Assembly (NCBI GenBank): GCA_017500625.1
Contig: JAFVYX010000041.1
Coordinates: forward strand, 1 to 6,152
DNA from: Clostridia bacterium
GTDB lineage: Bacteria; Bacillota_A; Clostridia; Oscillospirales; CAG-272
Length of the DNA: 6,152 nt
Direction of reading: 5' to 3'
Program-made: the position numbers and the translations under genes
Shown: piece after piece, positions 1-6,152 of the stretch
Layout of the letters: every line of letters starts with the position of its first letter
Position numbering within the stretch: position 1 is the stretch's first letter
Notes under the pieces: generated by a model
Seen by the model: only the letters and a program-made list of their open reading frames with translations
Told to the model about the DNA's origin: nothing
Databases searched by the model: none

Positions 1-87
1 ATGAAGGCCCTTTACGCGGCCGTGGCCGACATCTCGCTGACCGGCTCCACCCGTACCGAGGCGCAGCTTGCCGTCCTCTCGGTCCTC
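1..87 (+). repeat. Internal protein repeat, copy 1 (start of helical linker)
   Basis: Residues 1-29 (MKALYAAVADISLTGSTRTE...) match residues 409-437 at 24 of 29 positions, and the DNA matches at 71 of 87 positions. Most differences are synonymous third-base changes, which points to an old duplication kept under protein selection. In copy 2 this segment comes directly after a LamG module, so copy 1 probably also follows one that lies upstream of the window. Confidence 0.85.
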
Positions 88-3000
88 GGTGAGGGCGTAA
101 GCGATTACTATGCCGCCTACAAGGCCGCGCTTGGTTCCGATTACGTCACCGTCAAGGCGTACCACCTCGATCCCGAGGCCTACACCGCACTCCCCTCCGG
201 CCTCCTCTTCAAGACCCGCACGCTGCTGAGCGAGCTGGCCGCTACCGGCACCTTTGATCCGGAGCTTGGTGAAACGGTTCCCGAGGCCTACAAGGCCGCT
301 ATGACGGCCGATGCCGAGGCGTACGCCGCTCTTGCCAACGAGGGCACGACGTTCTACGATGAGCTTTACGCGCAGGACGGCTACGTCTTCGGCCTTGACT
401 TCTTCACTCTCGGCCGTCCCGACGTCTGGGGAGATGCCGTACCCACCATTCCCTTCAAGGACGTTGACCTCTCGGGTGTAACGATCGCCGAGGGTATGGA
501 CGCCACCACGACCACGTACAGCAACAATACCGGCCTTAAGAATGCGCTGGAGCAATTCAAGAAGGATCACAACAGCTTTGTGGAGCAGTTCATCACCGAG
601 CGTGACGTGGCCGGCCTGAACTTTGCGCACTACGTCGGTGCTTCCACGACCTACGCGAATGCGAAGGCCGTCTACCTGCCCGACGTCGGCTCGATCCGCT
701 TCCATAAGAATGCGTCGGGCGCGAACGGCATTCAGCCCTACAACTTCCCCTCGATCGCGACCGACAACGTGTCCTTCCAGCTGGTCATGGCACCGAACGA
801 GGGACTTTCGAGCCACTTCTTCTTCTTCTACAACATTCGTCCCAACCTCGACGAGAACTACAACATCACGGGCCTTTCGCACGGCTTCACCAAGACCTCG
901 CATACCAAGTACGCTCCCATTCCGAAGACGAGCGACGCGCAGATGCTGACCTTCACACTCGAGAACGTGGTGACCTCCAAATCGAATGTTACCTACTCGA
1001 TTCGTCTTTGGAACGAGCTTCTGTCCGAGACCAAGGGCAGCTGCACCGGCGCCGATACCAACACCTACATCGGCTGGGGCAACAGCACGGCGATGAACCT
1101 GTACGCCTTCCGTGTGTACAACGCCGAGCTGACGCCCGAGGAGATCAAGCAGAACCACTTTGCCGACGTTGCTAAGTACTTCCGCCTGAACCTTACGGGT
1201 ATGGACGTTGATAACGCCGCCCAGATGAAGGCCCTCTACGAGGCCGTGGAGGATATCTCGCTCACCGCTTCCACCCGCACCGAGGCGCAGCTCGCCGTGA
1301 TGACGGTGCTGCGCGATCCTATGGTCGCCGCGCACGATGCCGATTTCGCCGCCCTCCGTGCCACCTACACGGGCAAGGAGGAGCAGGACTTCATCAACCT
1401 GGCCGCCGCTTCCTTCTTAGATGCCGAGACGGTCGGCAAGGTGCTGGCTTCGGGCCGCGATAAGACCGCCCTTTACGATGCCGTAACGGCCGAGGCCCTC
1501 CTTGGCGCCGGTAGTATCGTTGCCGCCCAGTCCTTCTTCAACGAGCAGGCGCACGACAACCAGTATTATTGGTCCTATACTTACCTTGCCCCTGAGAACA
1601 AGACGTGGACCGATTACCTCAAGACCCTCGCCGATAACGCTCTCGAGGCCGAGCGTCTGATGGCTCTGCCGCATGCCGAGCGCCTGGCGATCGCCGAGGC
1701 GGCTCCCGCCACGCAGGACGCCCTCAACGCTGCCGTCCGCGAGAGAATGGATCAATACGCGAAATACACCGAGGACGATTATAAGGCCCTCTACGTCGAG
1801 GATGGCCTCTTCTTCGCCGCCGACTTCTTCAGATCCAACGAGTATTGGGGCGGCTCCTCGTACACCGCGACTGCGGGCGCTTCCTACCTGTCTTACGCAT
1901 GGAGAAAGAACGTAGGCACGAGCAGCGCACTGACGGTCAGCAAGGCGGTGGACGTTGGCGGCGGTAAGCTGGGGCTCACGGCCTCGACCCTGACGGTAAA
2001 GCCCGGCGGCTCGATGACCAAAAACGATACCGATCTGACCGTGGAATACGTCATGAACGCCAAGAGCTTTGGCACGGGCAAGAGCTCCCTCTATCTCCGC
2101 GATATCTACCTGGATGCCACCGCCGTCACACCGCAGTCCGCCGATGGTAGTGAGGGCCTTACCGTCACGGCCAAGCGCCTGCGCTGGTGGGATTCCGGCC
2201 CTCACTCGTGGGGTGAGCCCGGCTCGGGTGCCGGCTGGTATGCGGGTACCTTCGCCGCCTTCGGCCGTGTGGCCGTCGACTGGGGCACCGCCACCGATTA
2301 CACCTTCAAGCCCGGCGCGCAGAAGTTCTCCTTTGTTATGGCCTTTGCCGATTACTTCGATATGACGCTGGCAGAGAAGACCGCCCTTGAAAATGAATTC
2401 AAGAGCGAGACCGACCGTGCCCCCGCCTTTGCGATCTACAGCCCCGGCGAGGTCACCTACAAGGGCGAGGTGCCGCAGAATATCGTGTACAACGACGAGT
2501 CCTGCTTTATCGGCTACCGTGTCCTCCGCAAGCTCGACTCCGAAAGCAACTACATTAAGGGGATCTGGGTTGACGAGGAATTTGAGCCCTACACCGATAT
2601 CAACTCCTCGTCAAAGGCCAAGCCGATTTTTGCCACGCTTACGGCCGACAACTGCCCCTACAAGCTGTACGCCACCGAGGAGGATGCTCAGAAGGCGGTT
2701 GATGCCGCCAACGCGAAGGGCGATGCGTACACCTATACGTACGATCGCTTCTATTCGATCGCGATGGACGAAAGCCCCTACGGTATGCAGTACGACATCG
2801 TCGCCGCCTCCGGCTGGACCGATGAGCTCGGTGCCTCCAACGCCTTCACGGGTGACGTGTACGCGATCCGCTACTACTCGCGCGCCCTTACCGAGGCCGA
2901 GACCCTCCAGAACCACTTTGCTGACCTCGCCAAGTTCTTCCGCCTCGACATCGCGAACTACCTCGCGATGAACGCCGACGAGAAGGCCGCCGTACACACG

Positions 3001-5742
3001 GCCATGGCCAAGCACCAGCTGACCGATGACCGCTTTGCCGTTGTCGCCACGCTCCTTGAGGCCTCGGCCGCCGTGTACGATACCCTCGCCGTGACGGGCG
3101 ATGCCGCGACCGATGCCAAGCTCAACGCCTTTGCCGCGGCCACCGGTCTTGACATCTCGCGCCTTTCCAAGGTTTCGGCCGGTACTGCCCTCGTCGACCG
3201 CATCGTGGCCCTGGCCGACACCGCCTACGCCTTCGATACGTCGGTCGTCAACTACCGTCTCGAGCAGGAGATCCTCGACTTCTGGGAGGTCAACAAGTCC
3301 TCGGGTATTCAGATCCGTATCGATAACGGCTACTCCGGCGAAGAGGCGGGCGTCCGCGCCATATATAACATTAATGAAGAAGAGCTCCGTACGATGATCG
3401 CCAAGTACGGCAAGAACGGCTCGCTCACCTTCGGTACGAGGATCCTTGTGAACGGTAAGAAGGCGGCCACCCTCAGCTTCACCGCGACCGTGGACGGGGC
3501 GGGCAACCTCACTTACACGGGTACCAACACCGTGGGCACCAGCGTGAAGCCCGCCACCATGAAGCGTACGGCAGACGGCCTCTTCTATACCTACGCCGTT
3601 ACCTACACCGATGCCCAGCTTCTGAACCAGACGCTCCTCAATGCGGAGTACACCTTTGTCCGCTTCGTTGAGATCGGCGGCGAGGAGATCAGCATCAACC
3701 ACGGCAACAGCGTGTTTGGTGACAGCATCTCGGCTGCCGAGGCATACGCGAATTACGCCGTCGAGTATCCCGAGGATCCCATCGTGCAGAAGGTCATGGG
3801 CGCGATGGACTCCATCCCCACGGGTGACATCTCCTCCGCCATCCTCCGTGAAAGCGGAGAGCTTTACGTGGTCTACGAGAGCGGCAAGCTCCAGAACCTC
3901 GGCGCCACCGGCTTTGCCGCGCGTGAGGGCTACAACGAGAGCTACGTGGTCGACGGCCTCGTGGAGGACGGCATTCTCACGCTGACGCTGGCCGACAGCA
4001 AGGACATCAACGTCGCCAATCAGATCCTCGGCACCGCCGCCCCCATTAAGGTCTGCCTGAAGTCCGACGGTGAGAACCTGCTCTGGACTCCGGAGGGCGA
4101 GGAGAACTGGCAGAACCTCTGCACGACCGACTTTATCCTGGACGGCGACCTGCCTCTCACCCTCCTCGCGGACGCTACCGACCTCGGCAAGCAAGCCGCC
4201 GTCACGGGCAACGGTGTTGTCTTTGCCGTAGAGGGGTCGTACCTCTCCTTCCGCTCCCGCGAGTGGAAGGAAGACACCGATTTTGCCACCGTTGCCTACT
4301 ATTCGTTCGGCAACAAGAACCAGAACTTTAATATCCACTCTCTCCGTGAGATCTCCAAGAATGCCGACTTTGGCGTGATCCGCTCCGGCTCGCCGTTGAC
4401 CTTCGTGGGCACCGAGTGGAAGGGCTCGACCGACGACTGCACGCCCCTGCACATCAACGGCACCTACATCGGTGCGAACCACGGCTACAACTGTATCGCC
4501 AAGATCCCGAACCCCGGTAAGACCGAGGCCGACATCGGCTCGGTGTGGCAGAATGCCGCCGGGCAGAAGTTCTGCCTTGTCCGCATTGCCGACGGCAAGC
4601 TGTGGCTCTGCCCGTTTGACGATGCCACCATGGCAAGCGGCAGCTTCTCCAAATACTGCGCCAAGGCCTTGATCGCCCAGGGAGATGTGCTGACGCACGT
4701 ATCGGGTGCCACGAATACCGCCTCCATTACCGCCGCGGCTGCCAACCCCACGGGCGATATGCAGTTCTATGTGGCCATCAACGCGGTCGAGCGCCGTGTC
4801 TTCCTGAACGGCACCGTGGAGATCGATCCCACCGTAGCCGGATACCGCGAAGCCGAGTTTGTCGACCTCTACGAGTCCTACCGCATCCTTTATCTCCCTG
4901 CCGTTCTTCAGTACCTGATGGACAATGCCGGGAAAAACACCAACCAGAGCCACCACTCCGAGGATATCGGTGAGGCGTACGTGACGGTCTACAACACCTA
5001 CCGCTTCCACAAGAACGGCGCCTGCGTGGTCTACACCGATTACGTCTTTGAGAAGGACGTTTCGCTCGGCATGGTCAGCGGCGTGCAGTCCAACACGTTC
5101 GGTGTCAACAAGACCGTGAAGGATGAGGAGGGGAACGATAAGACGATATCGACGAACTACATCTACCTTCCCGGCTCCAAGAGCTACAAGACGCCGACCG
5201 AGCATGACAGCAGCGATGCACAGATCACGATCAGCAAGACGGACCTTGTCGATGCGACAACGCCGATCTCCTCCTACTTCCAGATGACCGATGCCGCGGG
5301 CTCCAAGGCCTTCAACCTCGGCTACAACACCGAGTACGGCTACGGCATTCCCGAGGTTCGCCTGCCCTACCTCAAGGGTAGCATGGGCTTCTACTACACC
5401 TCCCTGAAGATGTACCCGCACCTCCTCACCGGCGGCTCCCTGAAGGCGGGTGACAGCATTGACTTCATTTCCTACCGTCTCCCCTCCGAGGCGACCGACA
5501 GTGACTTTACCGTCATCAACTGGTACTGGGTAGGTGAGACCATCTACCTCCAGCTCCATACTGCCAAGGCGATCGGTGAGCGCGCGGTGGCTCTGCCCGA
5601 TTACATGGTGGGCATGACCGCCACGGTCATTGAGGACTCGACGAGCTTCACCGTCCACTCGGCCACCATTGCCGAGGGCGGCATTACCGTCTCCTCGACC
5701 GATGCGGGCTACGCGATCATTCGTCTGACCCCCGCAAACTAA
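1..5742 (+). CDS. Giant modular LamG-domain surface/secreted protein, 5'-truncated
   Basis: The frame is open for 1913 codons and ends at TAA (5740-5742). Two LamG/concanavalin-A-like modules (about residues 118-388 and 594-974) each end with an R-x-Y ... L-T-x-x-E ... QNHFAD signature, as in LamG_3-type domains, where a late strand is followed by a short helix. Each is followed by an alanine-rich helical linker. The C-terminal half is beta-rich and includes an unassigned region with DDCTP and GANHG motifs. LamG folds usually bind glycans or proteins outside the cell, so an adhesin or glycan-binding role is inferred; no catalytic domain is recognised. The start is doubtful: the N-terminus is not a signal peptide, and residues 1-29 repeat residues 409-437, which lie inside the protein after a LamG module. 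The gene therefore probably extends upstream. No LPXTG, S-layer homology or membrane segment is seen at the C-terminus (it ends AIIRLTPAN), so any anchor would be N-terminal or the protein is released. It stands alone in the window and is closed by its own terminator. Confidence 0.93.
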   Translation: MKALYAAVADISLTGSTRTEAQLAVLSVLGEGVSDYYAAYKAALGSDYVTVKAYHLDPEAYTALPSGLLFKTRTLLSELAATGTFDPELGETVPEAYKAAMTADAEAYAALANEGTTFYDELYAQDGYVFGLDFFTLGRPDVWGDAVPTIPFKDVDLSGVTIAEGMDATTTTYSNNTGLKNALEQFKKDHNSFVEQFITERDVAGLNFAHYVGASTTYANAKAVYLPDVGSIRFHKNASGANGIQPYNFPSIATDNVSFQLVMAPNEGLSSHFFFFYNIRPNLDENYNITGLSHGFTKTSHTKYAPIPKTSDAQMLTFTLENVVTSKSNVTYSIRLWNELLSETKGSCTGADTNTYIGWGNSTAMNLYAFRVYNAELTPEEIKQNHFADVAKYFRLNLTGMDVDNAAQMKALYEAVEDISLTASTRTEAQLAVMTVLRDPMVAAHDADFAALRATYTGKEEQDFINLAAASFLDAETVGKVLASGRDKTALYDAVTAEALLGAGSIVAAQSFFNEQAHDNQYYWSYTYLAPENKTWTDYLKTLADNALEAERLMALPHAERLAIAEAAPATQDALNAAVRERMDQYAKYTEDDYKALYVEDGLFFAADFFRSNEYWGGSSYTATAGASYLSYAWRKNVGTSSALTVSKAVDVGGGKLGLTASTLTVKPGGSMTKNDTDLTVEYVMNAKSFGTGKSSLYLRDIYLDATAVTPQSADGSEGLTVTAKRLRWWDSGPHSWGEPGSGAGWYAGTFAAFGRVAVDWGTATDYTFKPGAQKFSFVMAFADYFDMTLAEKTALENEFKSETDRAPAFAIYSPGEVTYKGEVPQNIVYNDESCFIGYRVLRKLDSESNYIKGIWVDEEFEPYTDINSSSKAKPIFATLTADNCPYKLYATEEDAQKAVDAANAKGDAYTYTYDRFYSIAMDESPYGMQYDIVAASGWTDELGASNAFTGDVYAIRYYSRALTEAETLQNHFADLAKFFRLDIANYLAMNADEKAAVHTAMAKHQLTDDRFAVVATLLEASAAVYDTLAVTGDAATDAKLNAFAAATGLDISRLSKVSAGTALVDRIVALADTAYAFDTSVVNYRLEQEILDFWEVNKSSGIQIRIDNGYSGEEAGVRAIYNINEEELRTMIAKYGKNGSLTFGTRILVNGKKAATLSFTATVDGAGNLTYTGTNTVGTSVKPATMKRTADGLFYTYAVTYTDAQLLNQTLLNAEYTFVRFVEIGGEEISINHGNSVFGDSISAAEAYANYAVEYPEDPIVQKVMGAMDSIPTGDISSAILRESGELYVVYESGKLQNLGATGFAAREGYNESYVVDGLVEDGILTLTLADSKDINVANQILGTAAPIKVCLKSDGENLLWTPEGEENWQNLCTTDFILDGDLPLTLLADATDLGKQAAVTGNGVVFAVEGSYLSFRSREWKEDTDFATVAYYSFGNKNQNFNIHSLREISKNADFGVIRSGSPLTFVGTEWKGSTDDCTPLHINGTYIGANHGYNCIAKIPNPGKTEADIGSVWQNAAGQKFCLVRIADGKLWLCPFDDATMASGSFSKYCAKALIAQGDVLTHVSGATNTASITAAAANPTGDMQFYVAINAVERRVFLNGTVEIDPTVAGYREAEFVDLYESYRILYLPAVLQYLMDNAGKNTNQSHHSEDIGEAYVTVYNTYRFHKNGACVVYTDYVFEKDVSLGMVSGVQSNTFGVNKTVKDEEGNDKTISTNYIYLPGSKSYKTPTEHDSSDAQITISKTDLVDATTPISSYFQMTDAAGSKAFNLGYNTEYGYGIPEVRLPYLKGSMGFYYTSLKMYPHLLTGGSLKAGDSIDFISYRLPSEATDSDFTVINWYWVGETIYLQLHTAKAIGERAVALPDYMVGMTATVIEDSTSFTVHSATIAEGGITVSSTDAGYAIIRLTPAN
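352..1164 (+). other. LamG/concanavalin-A-like module A (protein domain)
   Basis: About residues 118-388. The module opens with LYAQDGYVFGLDFF (122-135) and runs through alternating beta-strand stretches such as SFQLVMA and HFFFFYNI. It closes with TYIGWG, then LYAFRVYNAELTPEEIKQNHF (367-387). That closing pattern (glycine-rich strand, R-x-Y-N, L-T-x-E-E-I) is typical of LamG_3-like jelly rolls. The ligand cannot be read from sequence. Confidence 0.7.
1183..1779 (+). other. Alanine-rich helical linker between the two LamG modules (protein domain)
   Basis: Residues 395-593 are rich in A, L, E and D with helix-like spacing, for example LPHAERLAIAEAAPATQDAL (556-575). No membrane-length hydrophobic run is present. 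The segment probably acts as a spacer or stalk holding binding modules apart. It is roughly twice as long as the linker after module B (about 975-1085), so linker length varies between units. Confidence 0.55.
1225..1311 (+). repeat. Internal protein repeat, copy 2 (start of helical linker)
   Basis: Residues 409-437 (MKALYEAVEDISLTASTRTE...) are the second copy of the segment at the window start. They begin about 14 residues after the KYFRLNL end of LamG module A. A more diverged third version follows module B at about residues 981-1021 (RLDI ... LTDDRFAVVATLLEA), so the linker is part of a recurring LamG-plus-helix unit. Confidence 0.85.
1780..2922 (+). other. LamG/concanavalin-A-like module B, enlarged (protein domain)
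   Basis: About residues 594-974. It opens with LYVEDGLFFAADFF (597-610), parallel to the opening of module A, and closes with VYAIRYYSRALTEAETLQNHF (953-973). The 32 residues at 953-984 match residues 367-398 of module A at 18 positions. The module is about 110 residues longer than A. Much of the extra length lies around residues 835-930, a Y/E/D-rich stretch with two cysteines (C835, C885) that could form a disulfide outside the cell. Confidence 0.65.
3256..3786 (+). other. Beta-rich domain of 'G-[IV]-R ... FG-[ST] ... SI' type (protein domain)
   Basis: Residues about 1086-1262 lie directly after the last helical linker. Visible landmarks are GVRAIYNINEEEL (1117-1129), SLTFGTRILVNGKKA (1141-1155), YTYAVTYTD (1196-1204), YTFVRFVEIGGEEI (1217-1230) and FGDSISAAEAYANYA (1239-1253). 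I recall similar ordered motifs near the ends of other Clostridia surface proteins, but I cannot name a family and no function is assigned. Confidence 0.4.
4258..5550 (+). other. Unassigned C-terminal region with DDCTP and GANHG motifs (protein domain)
   Basis: About residues 1420-1850. It is aromatic-rich and beta-rich. Landmarks are IRSGSPLTFVG (1460-1470), DDCTPLHINGTYIGANHG (1478-1495), GSVWQNAAGQKFCLVRIADG (1513-1532), a histidine pair SHHSED (1650-1655), YRFHKNGACVVYTDYVFEKDV (1667-1687, written here as landmarks around R1668, C1675 and D1680) and GVQSNTF (1694-1700). Six of the eleven cysteines of the visible protein lie between 1480 and 1675. The invariant-looking H, N, D and C positions suggest a structural metal, a disulfide core or an active site, but this is inference. 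Confidence 0.4.
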
Positions 5743-5746
5743 CAAG

Positions 5747-5776
5747 AAAAAGGAAGCCCTCGGGCTTCCTTTTTTT
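5747..5776 (+). terminator. Rho-independent terminator of the giant gene, possibly bidirectional
   Basis: AGGAAGCCC (5751-5759) pairs perfectly with GGGCTTCCT (5762-5770). In practice the C-G pair next to the two-base turn probably opens, giving a CTCG tetraloop. A run of seven T (5770-5776) follows. Five A (5747-5751) precede the stem, so the paired region can extend to 13 bp and the reverse strand also has stem plus U-tract. It starts 5 bases after the stop codon. Confidence 0.93.
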
Positions 5777-5808
5777 ATCCCTCCCCGCCTCGCCCCTTTT
5801 CCGCCGTG

Positions 5809-5853
5809 CCCTCTCCGTCGGCTGCGCCGCCACCTCTCCCCAAGGGCGAGGCC
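5809..5853 (-). repeat. Double-hairpin intergenic repeat, copy A (reverse orientation)
   Basis: Read on the - strand, this 45-base element matches copy B (5898-5942) at 34 of 45 positions. Hairpin 1 has arms CCTCGCCC and GGGAGAGG with one G-A mismatch; hairpin 2 has arms CGGC and GCCG around a GCA loop; a GAGAGGG tail ends it. Three stem pairs differ from copy B by compensatory swaps. It resembles a repeat family I recall from intergenic regions of gut Clostridia. It may be a non-autonomous mobile element or a repeated structured RNA/DNA site; no transposase is nearby. Confidence 0.75.
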
Positions 5854-5897
5854 GATGTTAGACGAACGCAAACAAAAGTGAAGCTCGGCTTTCCGAA

Positions 5898-5943
5898 GGG
5901 CTCCCCCTCGGGGGGAGCTGGCGCGGAACGCGACTGAGAGGGG
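5898..5943 (+). repeat. Double-hairpin intergenic repeat, copy B (forward orientation)
   Basis: Hairpin 1 is perfect: GCTCCCCC (5900-5907) pairs with GGGGGAGC (5911-5918) around a TCG loop. Hairpin 2 is CGCG (5922-5925) with CGCG (5929-5932) around GAA. A conserved tail, GACTGAGAGGGG, follows (5932-5943). The tail GAGGGG (5938-5943) could alternatively pair with CCCCTC (5904-5909), so two folds compete. It is the inverted partner of copy A, 44 bases away. Confidence 0.8.
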
Positions 5944-6152
5944 TCTTGGCCGCCTTACCCCCTTCGCGCTCCGCCTCGCGCGTGCCGCCCCCTCGTATCC
6001 CGCCGCCCCTCGCCACACCTTTCCTCACCCCCGCGCACCGCCGCCTCACGCGCCGCGGCCGCCCTCTCTCCGTCCCGCTCCCCTCGTTTTCCGCCGCCCC
6101 CCGCCCCTCGGCCGCACCGTTCCCCCCCACACCCTCGGCCGCCTTGCCCCGC
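5944..6152. other. C-rich, purine-poor non-coding stretch with no credible gene
   Basis: The + strand is dominated by C: 37 of 60 bases at 6001-6060 and 36 of 60 at 6061-6120, with only 5 and 1 A. Long C runs occur (six at 6097-6102, seven at 6122-6128). Open frames here give only low-complexity G/R/A/P/S peptides with no ribosome binding site, so I call it non-coding. No promoter, RNA gene or insertion-sequence end is visible before the window stops. Confidence 0.7.

Noticed and set aside
1..30. A signal peptide at the N-terminus
   Set aside because: Residues 1-30 have one lysine but no continuous hydrophobic core and contain D, S, T, R and E; they match an internal linker segment instead.
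1417..2205. A 262-codon antisense open frame
   Set aside because: It lies wholly opposite the linker and LamG module B and has no recognisable domain. It is an expected shadow of biased codon use.
5880..5892. A small hairpin between the repeat copies (AAGC-TCG-GCTT)
   Set aside because: A four-pair stem without U-tract or conserved context is not distinguishable from chance.
2611..6018. A 1135-codon open frame on the - strand covering the 3' half of the giant gene
   Set aside because: It is antisense to a frame with recognisable domain motifs. Its translation is low-complexity G/V/R/A-rich with no domain, and it runs through the terminator and both hairpin repeats. It is explained by the GC-rich codon pattern of the real gene.
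6062..6074. A possible third, degenerate copy of the hairpin repeat (CCCTCTCTCCGTC resembles CCCTCTCCGTC at 5809-5819)
   Set aside because: Only the tail resembles copy A; no hairpin arms follow, and the pyrimidine-rich background makes such matches likely by chance.
5858..6130. A 90-codon - strand open frame in the 3' non-coding region
   Set aside because: The peptide is G/R/E-rich low complexity, it crosses repeat copy B, and its start has no Shine-Dalgarno-like context that I can separate from the G-rich background.
6097..6150. A G-quadruplex on the - strand
   Set aside because: There are enough G runs, but several loops are 12-14 bases long and runs are uneven, so it does not meet the usual pattern; kept only as part of the composition finding.

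Overview
The window holds one very large, GC-rich coding region on the + strand (positions 1-5742, 1913 residues, TAA stop) and about 410 bases of 3' non-coding DNA. The encoded protein looks like a modular extracellular or cell-surface protein of an uncultured gut-type Clostridia. Two things suggest that origin. One is the pairing of LamG/concanavalin-A-like modules with alanine-rich helical linkers. The other is a double-hairpin intergenic repeat, with GGCTCCCCC-like arms, a GAGCTGGC joint and a GACTGAGAGGG tail, that I recall from many high-GC gut Clostridia. The taxon is an inference from sequence feel, not a search.

Coding region, N- to C-terminal: an alanine-rich helical segment (residues 1-117); a LamG-like module A (118-388); a longer helical linker (395-593); a larger LamG-like module B (594-974); a third helical linker (975-1085); a beta-rich domain (about 1086-1260); a beta-hairpin with a GELYVVYESGKLQNLG sequence (1286-1301); a long aromatic and beta-rich C-terminal region (about 1420-1850) with a D-D-C-T-P ... 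G-A-N-H-G motif; and a small terminal beta domain. Residues 1-29 are 24/29 identical to residues 409-437, which follow a LamG module. The ATG at position 1 is therefore probably an internal methionine, and the true gene probably starts upstream with at least one more LamG module. No signal peptide is in view. No LPXTG signal, S-layer homology or transmembrane segment is visible at the C-terminus.

3' region: a strong rho-independent terminator begins 5 bases after the stop codon. Two divergently oriented copies of one double-hairpin repeat follow (5809-5853 on -, 5898-5943 on +). Where the copies differ in their stems, most changes are compensatory, so the structure itself appears conserved. 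The last 209 bases (5944-6152) are extremely C-rich on the + strand and contain no credible gene.

No operon partner, RNA gene, CRISPR array or insertion sequence is visible. The most interesting items are the repeated LamG/helix architecture cut by the window edge, the unassigned C-terminal GANHG region, and the covarying inverted repeat pair.
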